DNA from: a bacterium
GTDB taxonomy: Bacteria; SAR324; XYD2-FULL-50-16
Reading direction: 5' to 3'
Length of the DNA stretch: 64,000 nt
Assembly: GCA_018829445.1 (NCBI GenBank)
Contig: JAHJTV010000079.1
Location: forward strand, 124,001 to 188,000
In this document: piece by piece, positions 27,093 through 35,330 of the stretch
Position numbering within the stretch: the stretch's first letter is position 1
How the letters are laid out: each line of letters starts with the position of its first letter
Notes under the pieces: generated by a model
Told to the model about the DNA's origin: nothing
Seen by the model: the letters and a program-made list of their open reading frames with translations, nothing else
The model's database searches: none
Translations under genes and position numbers: made by a program

Positions 27093-27128
27093 CCCCCTGT
27101 TGATCATTTGGGCATGACCGGCAGGGGG
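27093..27128. repeat. Inverted repeat between gpR and gpS
   Basis: CCCCCTG and CAGGGGG are separated by 22 bases, with TTTT following on the plus strand. It does not fit a terminator for the leftward operon, so a processing site or protein site is possible. Confidence 0.4.
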
Positions 27129-27137
27129 TTTTCGGTT

Positions 27138-27551
27138 TTAAATCCCCACCGGTACCGGTTCTTCTCCAATGGAATAAAAATTTCCTTCCCGTTCGATTTT
27201 CCCATCCGGATCAAAAATCAAATGAGTAATTTCAACCAGGGTCATATCAATGGTCACCAGACTGGCCAGATCGTCGATCTCATCGGAACTGATCCTGAAA
27301 CTCTCCTCTTCATCCTGTTTATTCAGCCGGAACCATTCATACATCAGCAGTTTGATGTAGTTGAGCTCTTTTTCCGAAACATCTTCGATAAACATCGTCG
27401 CCTGGTACTTGTCGACAAAAAGGTAGACACCAGTCTCAGTATGCTGCTCCACGGGAACGATCTCCCCAACCCCCGTGTGGCAGCTGATATTCAATGATTT
27501 GAAGCCGCCTTCTGAAATCAGATAGTCTTTAATTTTCCTTAAGCGCTTCAT
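27138..27551 (-). CDS. Tail completion protein (gpR-like)
   Basis: A 137-residue protein between L and S. The start overlaps the L stop (ATGA). It has a helical start (MKRLRKIKDYLIS) and a beta-rich body (VYLFVDKYQATMFIED). P2 gpR lies in the same place relative to S and has this size. Confidence 0.62.
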   Translation of the reverse strand: MKRLRKIKDYLISEGGFKSLNISCHTGVGEIVPVEQHTETGVYLFVDKYQATMFIEDVSEKELNYIKLLMYEWFRLNKQDEEESFRISSDEIDDLASLVTIDMTLVEITHLIFDPDGKIEREGNFYSIGEEPVPVGI

Positions 27552-27973
27552 ATAAGACCGAAAGAGACCAGGTGTTCGACGGATTCGCTTTTAAACCCCT
27601 TAATGCATTTGCGGTTTTCCACAGATAACCCTTCAAAAAACGCTATGCGCTCCCTGATTGTATTCACGTCCTGTGGTTCCGATTTATGTTGACGGTTTAC
27701 CGGCAGTTCAGGGATCAGCTTTGCATATGCCAATTGATATACTGCACGCCTGAAATATCCGACCTCTACACCTTCCATGGGGAACAACATGAGCGATTCA
27801 TCAAAACAGTTAACGATTTCGCTGACAGCCAATGTCAACAGATCTTTCAATTTTTCTGATGACACCTTGTCATCAATGGAAAAATCATCTTGGAATCCGC
27901 TCACATTGATTGTCGGCCAACCTTCCGGAGTACTAATCTGGATGTCGTTTGTTGCCTCGTCATGTATCCGCAT
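27548..27973 (-). CDS. Head completion protein (gpL-like)
   Basis: A 141-residue protein after the small terminase gene. FRRAVYQLAYAKLIPELP resembles the conserved helix of P2 gpL, which completes DNA-filled heads. It sits in the order M, L, R, S. Confidence 0.7.
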   Translation of the reverse strand: MRIHDEATNDIQISTPEGWPTINVSGFQDDFSIDDKVSSEKLKDLLTLAVSEIVNCFDESLMLFPMEGVEVGYFRRAVYQLAYAKLIPELPVNRQHKSEPQDVNTIRERIAFFEGLSVENRKCIKGFKSESVEHLVSFGLI

Positions 27974-28020
27974 TTAAAATCTTCGCTTATTATTGAACAA
28001 TAAGAGTTAATCACCACGCA

Positions 28021-28084
28021 ACCGGGGGACAATGTCGTTAGCGAACCTTATTCAAAATTGGGTCGCTTAGACATTGTCTCCGGT
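28021..28084. repeat. Large imperfect hairpin between small terminase and gpL
   Basis: GACAATGTC pairs perfectly with GACATTGTC. Flanking segments (ACCGG/CCGGT outside, AGCGAACC/GGGTCGCT inside) also pair with bulges, giving arms of about 25 bases and a loop of about 12. It lies in an otherwise gene-free 127 bp inside the leftward late operon. Confidence 0.6.
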
Positions 28085-28100
28085 CGGCTGGGGAGGAATG

Positions 28101-28832
28101 TTAGGGCCTAACCCCGATCTCGTCACAATATAATTTCCAGTTAGCCAGGCTTCCGTCCCGCAGCTTAAACAGCTCTCTCAGTTTGGTTTTAATCTGTGCG
28201 TCCATTGACCAGGCCTTCTTTCCGAAATTAATGAGCTCTTCAGTATCCTGGCCTGATTCCAACAGCTGATGGAATTTCAGGTACCAGTAACCTTCTTTCT
28301 GTTTCTTGGGCTTCTTGTCCCAATCCGTTATCGATTCAAATACCTGGGTCAGGTAAGGTTCATATGACTCACCCCGATTGCGGCAATCGAAGGCCCAATC
28401 CATAATTTTCCAATCGCGAAAATCAAGAAAGGTCTGTTTCGGATTGTGCATGACTTGTTGCCGGAGGGTCTGAGCAATAACAACATGCTCCAGGAACTCA
28501 TCCAACCGACCGACATCAAACAGCCAGACCGTTCGATAGGCAAAAACGTCATCGTGCCCGGGTTTTGCCGTTTTGATAAAACTCTTTGCATAGTCGCTGG
28601 TATCAGCAATGAACGCCTGCTTGATCTCGACCTTGCGCTCCATTGACTGCCCCTTCAATTCGATCAGGGTGTTATCGAGCAAAGTTTTGAATTGGTTCTG
28701 CAGGGCTTTTTTTTGTAAACCTGTTTTACCACTTTGAACGGCTATCGGTTTCTTTTGCGGTTCTGTTTTTTTGACGGTGGTTCCAGACGAAAACCGACCG
28801 GGGTGCTTCTGCATCTGTCGGAATTTTCCCAT
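28101..28832 (-). CDS. Terminase small subunit (gpM-like)
   Basis: A 243-residue protein after the capsid gene, as in P2 (N then M). The N-terminus is basic (RQMQKHPGRFSSG). The body is helical (WLFDVGRLDEFLEHVVIAQTL), followed by a section typical of the gpM endonuclease family (FRDWKIMDWAFDCRNRGESYEPYLTQVFE, quoted here only to mark residues about 138-166). It pairs with the terminase ATPase at 31631 to cut cos ends. Confidence 0.75.
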   Translation of the reverse strand: MGKFRQMQKHPGRFSSGTTVKKTEPQKKPIAVQSGKTGLQKKALQNQFKTLLDNTLIELKGQSMERKVEIKQAFIADTSDYAKSFIKTAKPGHDDVFAYRTVWLFDVGRLDEFLEHVVIAQTLRQQVMHNPKQTFLDFRDWKIMDWAFDCRNRGESYEPYLTQVFESITDWDKKPKKQKEGYWYLKFHQLLESGQDTEELINFGKKAWSMDAQIKTKLRELFKLRDGSLANWKLYCDEIGVRP

Positions 28833-28889
28833 AGGTCTCCCTTTTGAAAGTATTCACGGAGTCCCCCGCAAACTGAGGACTATCCGATC

Positions 28890-30245
28890 CTATTTATTGC
28901 TCAACGGCAGGATGTTTTCAGCCATGGAAAACTGGTCGTAATCCAGGATTTCAAAGGTCAGCTTCCCAAGTATCCAGGAAATATAACCCTTTTTGTTCTC
29001 GGCTTCCTTCCAGGACTTTCGCATCTCTTTTTTGTAGTGATAAACCGCCAGGTTTTGCAGGTTGGTCACCACCATGGTCTTTTCCGGGAAATAGTCCGGA
29101 TTTTCCGAAGGTAAGCGACCGATCTGGTTTAGCGCTTTGGAAATGGCCAGTTTTTCGGTAGGTGTTCCGCCGTAGGTTTCAAACAGCGTTTCTTCCTCGT
29201 CCCCGTGCATCTCGTCCGAATAAATAACAACCAGATCCTTACGCAGATGCTTTTCAATTCCGTTCTTCAGATCAACCGCCAGGGCATCAATGTTGTTATA
29301 GTCGGGATTATGGGTGATCGTAGCACTGCCGGCTTCAATGGTTTCTGCTGTATAGGCTGCCGTGATCTGGATCTGATCCGCAGTGGAAGTATCCAAAATC
29401 AGGTGATTCCCGTCGTAGTTGGTGGTACCTTCAAACACCAGGTTTGCGCCTTCATAGAATCCATGATCGGGAAACGGAAAACCAACCACACCTCCGCCAA
29501 CGTCGACTACGTTACCTGCGGGTATACTCCTGATTCGGGATTCCCCGACAAAGATTGAGCCTGAACCGGTAACGCCTTCATTAATAATCCTCATGGGAAT
29601 ATGTTTTGTTGGATCCGCTTCGGCATCGTTCAGCAGTTTGTTGGCCGCATCATTTTCCCTAGCTTTCTGCAACCATCCTTTGAACAGGCTGTTCAAGGTG
29701 TCTAAACCGGTCGTTGGCAGGTTATTGATACCGTTGAATCCGCAAAAAAGAATATCATTGGCAATCGCTTGTTCAATAACATTCCTGACCTCCTGAGGAA
29801 TTGAGGAGTCTTCAAAAAAGTTTTCCAGGTCTTCATAGCTGAAAAAACTATCCGCTTCATAATCTTCCAGCTTCCATTCCCGCTTGGAAGTGTTGGAAGT
29901 AATGATCGGTTTTCTTTCCTGCTCGTCGGTGATTTCCGTCCGCTTCAGCACTCTGCCAACTGAATAGGTTGTGATTTCACCAAGCAACTTGGTTTTATAA
30001 AAATGCTTGACCTTCTGCAGAAAGGAGCTGCGCATAATGGATTTGGCCAGAAACTTTTTGGCCCGCTCCGGGACAACTTCCCAGGTTTCTGCAAAGCTAT
30101 CGATGGCTTTCAGGTTGCCTTCCAGATAGCCGTTAACGGATTCCAGCGATTCACCGGCGTCCAGCATTCGCCAGGCTTCTCCGGCAATCAGGACACCTTT
30201 TTTGTAGTCGATTTTCAGTTGATCATAATTCCAAGGGGGGCTCAT
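28890..30245 (-). CDS. Major capsid protein (gpN) with an inserted beta module
   Basis: A 451-residue P2-type capsid protein. KFLAKSIMRSSFLQKVKHF at the N-terminus and SDEMHGDEEETLFETYGG with the later TNLQNLAVYHYK are gpN-type regions. Start chosen at 30245 because AAGGAG lies just upstream, while the earlier ATG gives a basic leader without a ribosome site. Residues about 244-311 are an extra glycine-rich beta module shared with the sheath protein. P2 gpN is about 357 residues, so the module accounts for most of the extra length. Confidence 0.88.
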   Translation of the reverse strand: MSPPWNYDQLKIDYKKGVLIAGEAWRMLDAGESLESVNGYLEGNLKAIDSFAETWEVVPERAKKFLAKSIMRSSFLQKVKHFYKTKLLGEITTYSVGRVLKRTEITDEQERKPIITSNTSKREWKLEDYEADSFFSYEDLENFFEDSSIPQEVRNVIEQAIANDILFCGFNGINNLPTTGLDTLNSLFKGWLQKARENDAANKLLNDAEADPTKHIPMRIINEGVTGSGSIFVGESRIRSIPAGNVVDVGGGVVGFPFPDHGFYEGANLVFEGTTNYDGNHLILDTSTADQIQITAAYTAETIEAGSATITHNPDYNNIDALAVDLKNGIEKHLRKDLVVIYSDEMHGDEEETLFETYGGTPTEKLAISKALNQIGRLPSENPDYFPEKTMVVTNLQNLAVYHYKKEMRKSWKEAENKKGYISWILGKLTFEILDYDQFSMAENILPLSNK

Positions 30246-30305
30246 TTTTCTTCTCCTTCGTTTCGTTTTGAAATTCTTTTGTGTTGTGAGGTACAGGAAC
30301 AACGA

Positions 30306-30605
30306 TCAGTCGTCTTCCGTCATGAATTGAAAGGCTTTCTCATCGGAGGCCCCATCGACAGCCAGTTGTTTCCCGGCTGTACCGTTTTTCTTTAACCCCT
30401 CGAATTCATCTTGCATCGCCTTAAAATCACCGGTTAATTTTTCAAGGGCTCCGGTGTTTTTTTCTGACTGCCCTTTCAGCTCGGTCACCTTCGTTTCAAC
30501 CTGGGATAAAAGGTCCAATTCTTCATCTTCCTGATTTGTTTTGCCTCGCTTTTTTGAAGCCTGGATCTCCTCCCGGACCAAAGCCAGAATCTCTTCTTTT
30601 TCCAT
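30306..30605 (-). CDS. Predicted nested scaffold protein from an internal start
   Basis: An in-frame ATG at codon 299 of the protease gene begins MEKEEILALVREEIQASKK. AAAGAG lies 8-9 bases upstream. The 99-residue product would be a free, coiled-coil scaffold, as lambda Nu3 is made inside gene C. This is inferred from gene layout and the ribosome site. Confidence 0.5.
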   Translation of the reverse strand: MEKEEILALVREEIQASKKRGKTNQEDEELDLLSQVETKVTELKGQSEKNTGALEKLTGDFKAMQDEFEGLKKNGTAGKQLAVDGASDEKAFQFMTEDD

Positions 30606-31499
30606 GTCATTCTCTTTGCTGGTTGATGCCTGAGCCGACAACGACCCGGCAGAATTGGTTTTCTGAGGTTTCAAAATATCCTCAAAGCTCCCCAAGGAAT
30701 CGGCCATACCAGCGTCTACCGCCTGTTGACCAACCAAAACAATACCCTTCCCATAATTTTCCAGAACATTTTCCACAGTCGTGCCTCTGAACTCCGCCAC
30801 ATCGGAGACAAACACCTGTGCGGAGTCATTCACAATTTTCTGAAGCTTTGCCCTATCCTCTGCCTTGGTGACGTCGAGATTTTTATCCGGAGACTGGCTT
30901 GAGACAATCGCAAAATCTTCATAGCCTTCCTGCTCTCTTTTTTTCTTGTTGCTGGTCAGCGGCATGATGACGCCAATCGATCCAACCAGAGCAGAAGGAT
31001 TGATAATGATCTCGCTGCAGGCAGAAGCGATCCAATACCCAGCGCTGCTGGCAGATCCCTGGACATAGGCGATGATTTTCTTTTTCCCCCGTGCCGCATA
31101 AATCATGCGGGCAAATTCTCCGACAGCCGTGATTGATCCGCCAGGGGAATCGATACGAAAAACAATCCGCTTGACTTTTGGGTTGTCCAGCGCTGCTTGA
31201 AAGTCTTTGGCTAAGAATTCAAGAGGCGTGGTCATTCCCGAATAAAAGCCGTAAAAACTGCCGCGAGGGATAACAATGCCCTTAATTTCTAAAACGGCAG
31301 TGTTCTCACGCACAACAACATCGTAAGTGTTGTTCTGGTATTGACCACTGTATTTCATCAGGGCTTCCAGTTGTTCGGGTCTAGTATCCGGTGACAACAG
31401 AAAATCGTTATGGTTTTTTGCTGCCGCTCGGACAATGCCGATCCATTCCGGCTGGATTGCCCAGGGTTGAGTAAAGATTTCTTGAGAGGATATTGTCAT
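30306..31499 (-). CDS. Capsid maturation protease (S49/SppA type) fused to scaffold
   Basis: A 397-residue protein. Residues 60-260 form an S49 serine protease: FRIDSPGGSITAVGEFA, then VQGSASSAGYWIASAC holding the likely nucleophile S152, and GSIGVIMP. Residues from 299 on are a helical, charged scaffold. This arrangement is that of lambda C/Nu3 rather than the unrelated gpO protease of P2. Start chosen at 31499 (AAGGAG just upstream), and a longer frame lacks such a site. It is divergent from the terminase gene. Confidence 0.88.
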   Translation of the reverse strand: MTISSQEIFTQPWAIQPEWIGIVRAAAKNHNDFLLSPDTRPEQLEALMKYSGQYQNNTYDVVVRENTAVLEIKGIVIPRGSFYGFYSGMTTPLEFLAKDFQAALDNPKVKRIVFRIDSPGGSITAVGEFARMIYAARGKKKIIAYVQGSASSAGYWIASACSEIIINPSALVGSIGVIMPLTSNKKKREQEGYEDFAIVSSQSPDKNLDVTKAEDRAKLQKIVNDSAQVFVSDVAEFRGTTVENVLENYGKGIVLVGQQAVDAGMADSLGSFEDILKPQKTNSAGSLSAQASTSKENDMEKEEILALVREEIQASKKRGKTNQEDEELDLLSQVETKVTELKGQSEKNTGALEKLTGDFKAMQDEFEGLKKNGTAGKQLAVDGASDEKAFQFMTEDD

Positions 31500-31560
31500 T
31501 GGGTTGTTTCTCCTTTTGATGACTAAAGAATATCCAACGACAAAAAAAATAAAAGTTAAT

Positions 31561-31590
31561 CTTCGGTGAAATCCCGGCATTTCACCGAAG
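31561..31590. promoter_or_regulatory. Perfect palindrome between the divergent protease and terminase operons
   Basis: A 12-bp arm starting CTTCGGTGAAAT is followed by CCCGGC and the exact reverse complement of the arm. It lies midway in the 131-bp divergent region between capsid and terminase operons. That is where an Ogr/Delta-type activator would be needed to drive both late promoters. Confidence 0.6.
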
Positions 31591-31630
31591 AACAATTTCA
31601 ATTTCCAGTCGACACACAATATAAATAATC

Positions 31631-33364
31631 ATGGCGTATAGCGATGAAACAATATTGGAAGTTGGAAAGCTTTATAAAAAAGGGCACAACTCCGCTGAAA
31701 TAGAAAGTTTGACTGGTGTTTCCACCAGAACACAACGCACCTGGCGCAGGAAATTTAAATGGGAAGGTCCCGATCCATTTAGTCTTACTGAAGCCAGGTA
31801 CCTGCGCTTGCTGGAAACTGGGGGGAAAACACCGGATATCCTGGAGGAGATACAAGTCCTTCACGGTTTGATACTTCGGCAGCATGTAGAGCTGGAAAAG
31901 TTAGCGTTCAAACAGCAACAAACACCCGGTAATCGGTCGGATCGAAGAAGAGAAGAACGAAAAGGTGGCCGGAAAAAGCTGCAGGTCAATAGTTTTGAAG
32001 GTACTGATCTTGACGCTGAAAAAGCACCGGTTTGGGACAAGTACCAACAGGAATTCCTGGATGATGAATCGGAAGAACGATTCGTTCTGAAGTCTCGTCA
32101 GATTGGCTTTTCTTTTGTGGTTGCATGGGAGGCTTTGATTGATGCCAATGAAACCGGACGCAATCAAATTTTTATCTCTGCTTCCAGAAATCAGGTCGGC
32201 CAGATTCGCAGCTATATCGTCAAGTTTGCGAAGAGATGCTTTGGCGTTAAGCTGACCGGTAAGGACGTCATTGAGTTTACCAATGCTAACGGTGATGATG
32301 TCGAACTGCGGTTCCTGTCGACCAATGCGCGAACAGCTCAGGGGTATCACGGCAATGTTTACATCGATGAGATCTGCCATATCCCAAAACTGAAAGAGGT
32401 GATGGATTATGCCCTGGCCATGGCCACGCTGGATCAATACCGTCTCACCTATTTTTCGACTCCCAGTTACAAGTCCCATTACTCTTACAATATATGGGAA
32501 GGGATCGATGAATTTGGGAACAAGGTCAAAGATGTTATCAGCAGAACAAAAATCACGATCTTTGATGCCATTAAAAAAGGCTGTAAGCGGATCAACCTGG
32601 AAAAGATCAAGCGTCGCTTCACACCACGTCAGTTTAAATTTCTGTTTCTTTGCGAATGGGTTGACGACACCAATAGCTTTTTTAAAGCAGAGGATCTGGA
32701 AGCATGTTACTACAGCGAACCTAAACTGGACGCAAAAGGAAAACCGGTCAGGGACAAAGCGGGGAATCTGGTTTTTGAGTTTGCAGATCTGCCTGAATTT
32801 GAACACGTTGGTTATCCGATTTATGTGGGATATGATCCAAACGGCGGCACTAGTGGTGGTGATAATGCATCCATTGCCATTGGGGTGCATCTTCCGAATG
32901 ACCGGTTGAGGGTTTTTAAACATATCCCTCTGATAGGTAAATCCATCAATTTCCAGGCGGCTGCTATCAGGGATGTAGTGCAGAAATACCGGCCTGATTT
33001 TCTTGGTATAGATGTAACAGGAGTCGGGCAGGCGGTTTGGAATGTAATCAAAGGGATTGAAGATGAAGTCGATCATCCTATGGAAGTAAAGCTGTTCAAT
33101 TACAGTCGTGAGTTAAAAATCAACCTGGTGTTACGTCTGGAACGGATCGTGGCCAACCGTCAGCTTGAAATTCAATATGATGACACACTATTGATTCAAT
33201 CTTTTCTAGCCATAAAGGTTGGTACTACAGATGGCGGAAATCCGACCATCATTGCAAACCGTAAAAGTCTGATGGGCCATGCGGATTTGTTCTGGGCTAT
33301 TGCCCACCTGGCTTCTAAATTCCCGGTTGTCGAATACAGCGACGGAGGCGGCTGGGGGCTTTAA
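31631..33364 (+). CDS. Terminase large subunit, ATPase (gpP)
   Basis: A 577-residue DNA packaging motor. An N-terminal helix-turn-helix covers residues 18-44 (HNSAEIESLTGVSTRTQRTW). A P2-type Walker A variant is at SRQIGFS (155-161) and Walker B at YIDE (244-247). The C-terminal nuclease has its aspartate in VGYDPNGGTSGGDNAS and a later GIDVTGVG. It is transcribed away from the capsid operon together with portal, as P and Q are in P2. Confidence 0.93.
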   Translation: MAYSDETILEVGKLYKKGHNSAEIESLTGVSTRTQRTWRRKFKWEGPDPFSLTEARYLRLLETGGKTPDILEEIQVLHGLILRQHVELEKLAFKQQQTPGNRSDRRREERKGGRKKLQVNSFEGTDLDAEKAPVWDKYQQEFLDDESEERFVLKSRQIGFSFVVAWEALIDANETGRNQIFISASRNQVGQIRSYIVKFAKRCFGVKLTGKDVIEFTNANGDDVELRFLSTNARTAQGYHGNVYIDEICHIPKLKEVMDYALAMATLDQYRLTYFSTPSYKSHYSYNIWEGIDEFGNKVKDVISRTKITIFDAIKKGCKRINLEKIKRRFTPRQFKFLFLCEWVDDTNSFFKAEDLEACYYSEPKLDAKGKPVRDKAGNLVFEFADLPEFEHVGYPIYVGYDPNGGTSGGDNASIAIGVHLPNDRLRVFKHIPLIGKSINFQAAAIRDVVQKYRPDFLGIDVTGVGQAVWNVIKGIEDEVDHPMEVKLFNYSRELKINLVLRLERIVANRQLEIQYDDTLLIQSFLAIKVGTTDGGNPTIIANRKSLMGHADLFWAIAHLASKFPVVEYSDGGGWGL

Positions 33365-33385
33365 CATCTAAAATACGAGATAAAT

Positions 33386-34543
33386 ATGACTAATAAGGTA
33401 TATCAAATATTCGCACTGGATGAAACCGGTGGACTTAGCATTGACCCAGGCATTGACAGCGATCGCCTGTTGGATATTTTATGGGATGAAAGCCTGAGTT
33501 ACTACCGTCCACCAATTCCGTTTGATTTTCTGACCCGGCTCCGGACCAAGAACAGTACACATGAAAGTGCAATAGATTATATTGCCACCAAAGCCACGCT
33601 TGGTTTTTCCCCGGCACCGACTAATCCTCTTTATATGCCTCCGCCCCTTGATATCCGCTCTCCCGATTTTCAGACTTTCAAAGATCTGGACGAAAAGGTA
33701 GCCAAGGAACGGGTTTCACAAAAATATCTCATCGAATACAAGCGGAAGATGAGGAAATTTTATAAGTTTCTGCACCCTAATGATATGTATGCCATTATCC
33801 TGGATCGCAGGATTTACGGGAACGCTTTTGTTGAGGTTGTCCGTAATGTTTTCAGACAGGTTGTGCAGCTCCGCCATATTCATGCTCGCACTATTCGCAG
33901 AACCAAAGAGGGCTACTGCCAGGTGATCAATGGCATTATTAAAAAAAGGTTCACTTTGGATGAATTGATACATATAAAAAAATATGCGCCTGAAAGCAGT
34001 ATTTATGGTTTACCGCACTACTTGGCCGGGATTATCAACCTTTATCTGAACACCGAGGCAAAATCCCTCCGGTACCGCTGGTATAAAAACAATGCTCATC
34101 TGGGTGGAATTCTGCTTACAAATAATCCGGTAAAAGACATCGATAAGAAAACCGGAATTTCCAAAAAGGAAGAGGAGTTCAAAGAAGAGGTTAGAGGGAG
34201 CAAGGGACTTGGAAGCGGGAAGATGATGGTTATTAATATGAGGGGGGATGACAAAATAAAAAAAGTTGAGGACCAAGTCGCCTATATCAAAGTAGGAGGT
34301 GATATTTCGGAAGACGATTTCTCCGCTTCTATCAAAATGACCAAAGAGGACATCCTGACAATGCATCGCATTTACCCGGAAGTGATGGGTATCCCCAGTG
34401 GTCAAAAGGCACCTCAGAATATTGACAAGTTAAGGAGAATGACCTTTGAGGACGTGATTCATCCGGAACAGGAGATGTGCAGCATTGCGATCAACACCTT
34501 TCTGGATGAAGAAAGTCACATCGATTTTCTCGCTGCCGCCTGA
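33386..34543 (+). CDS. Portal protein (gpQ)
   Basis: A 385-residue PBSX/P2-type portal. Signatures are IYGNAFVEVVRNVFRQVVQLRHIHA, then ESSIYGLPHYLAGI and the C-terminal HRIYPEVMGIPSGQ. It forms the dodecameric vertex through which DNA enters the head. It follows the terminase by 21 bp. Confidence 0.92.
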   Translation: MTNKVYQIFALDETGGLSIDPGIDSDRLLDILWDESLSYYRPPIPFDFLTRLRTKNSTHESAIDYIATKATLGFSPAPTNPLYMPPPLDIRSPDFQTFKDLDEKVAKERVSQKYLIEYKRKMRKFYKFLHPNDMYAIILDRRIYGNAFVEVVRNVFRQVVQLRHIHARTIRRTKEGYCQVINGIIKKRFTLDELIHIKKYAPESSIYGLPHYLAGIINLYLNTEAKSLRYRWYKNNAHLGGILLTNNPVKDIDKKTGISKKEEEFKEEVRGSKGLGSGKMMVINMRGDDKIKKVEDQVAYIKVGGDISEDDFSASIKMTKEDILTMHRIYPEVMGIPSGQKAPQNIDKLRRMTFEDVIHPEQEMCSIAINTFLDEESHIDFLAAA

Positions 34544-34631
34544 TTTTTTTGAACATTTATATTTACTGAGCTTTTTCAGATTGTTACTTTCTTTACAACT
34601 GAGCATTTTAATCCACAGGAAATATAAGCCC

Positions 34632-34841
34632 ATGCCCAATATCCTAAAAGCCCGCTGCATATGCGGGTCCCGCGCCACCATTATCCGCACTGAAAACTAC
34701 GAATCCACCACCATCCTGATCTGCCGTTGCGACAACAAAAAATGCCAACGAATCTTCCAAAACGAAATGACCTTCCAAAAAGAGATCGTACCACCGATTC
34801 AACAACACCAATCCAAAGGATTTGTGGAGGTGGTGGGCTAA
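34632..34841 (+). CDS. Ogr/Delta-type zinc-finger late transcription activator
   Basis: A 69-residue protein with cysteines at 9, 11, 31, 33 and 38 (ARCICGSRA, then CRCDNKKCQRIF), the pattern of P2 Ogr and P4 Delta, and a closing KEIVPP like theirs. The first pair is spaced CxC rather than the usual CxxC. These proteins bind upstream of late promoters and contact RNA polymerase alpha. Start chosen at 34632 because AGGAAA precedes it. A much longer upstream reading overlaps portal and looks non-coding. Confidence 0.85.
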   Translation: MPNILKARCICGSRATIIRTENYESTTILICRCDNKKCQRIFQNEMTFQKEIVPPIQQHQSKGFVEVVG

Positions 34842-35002
34842 GAGAGGCAAATTGAAAAATTGATTTTGGTCTTCAATTCTGCACTTTAGATCCTGGGGAA
34901 AATAGCTGTTCTTATAGCATATAATTTGCATCACTCTAAATTATATATTGGATTTTTGTAGCATTTTAAGTGATGATGCCTCAAAATATAACTATATATT
35001 TG

Positions 35003-35032
35003 TTGACGCATTGTTATTGTTGCCACTAAGAT
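35003..35032 (+). promoter_or_regulatory. Predicted promoter of the two-gene proteinase operon
   Basis: TTGACG (35003-35008) and TAAGAT (35027-35032) with an 18-bp spacer lie 84 bp before the 66-residue gene. The operon therefore appears to have its own promoter, separate from the portal transcript. Confidence 0.5.
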
Positions 35033-35115
35033 TTCATTGAAAAAAATCGAGAGTGTGATTTTTTTCAGATTTGATCACTACGATCCTTGTTAGTAGTAAG
35101 ATTTTAGGAGAAAAA

Positions 35116-35316
35116 ATGGCCAAACCAAATACCAAGAGTTCTGAAAATGGAAAAGAACTTTATAACGAATTGGCGGAATTACCCGGAACCAAAGAGGTTA
35201 TTGAATTGTTTGATCGATACAATAGAACTGTTGAAAATTTAGGACCCTATCAAGAGCTTTTTCAAACGCAATATATAACAGCGACTTCTAACTCTTCAAA
35301 TTCTGTTTTTGAATAA
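35116..35316 (+). CDS. Small partner protein (66 aa) of the SDH-type proteinase gene
   Basis: A 66-residue acidic, probably helical protein (KELYNELAELPGTKEVIELFDRY) ending in a serine/asparagine-rich tail. AGGAG is 5 bases before its ATG. It ends 14 bp before the proteinase gene and shares its promoter. I recognise no family. Size and coupling suggest an adaptor, inhibitor or substrate of the proteinase. Confidence 0.65.
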   Translation: MAKPNTKSSENGKELYNELAELPGTKEVIELFDRYNRTVENLGPYQELFQTQYITATSNSSNSVFE

Positions 35317-35330
35317 ACTTCGAATTTAAT

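Noticed and set aside
27031..27137. Terminator between gpR and gpS
   Set aside because: The CCCCCTG/CAGGGGG stem has its T-run on the wrong strand for the leftward operon, and gpS must be transcribed through it.
31500..31630. P2-type late activator site TGT-N12-ACA
   Set aside because: No such spacing found in the divergent region; only the palindrome at 31561-31590 is evident.
31901..33076. A 391-codon leftward frame opposite the terminase gene
   Set aside because: The rightward frame contains all terminase motifs; the antisense frame shows no domain.
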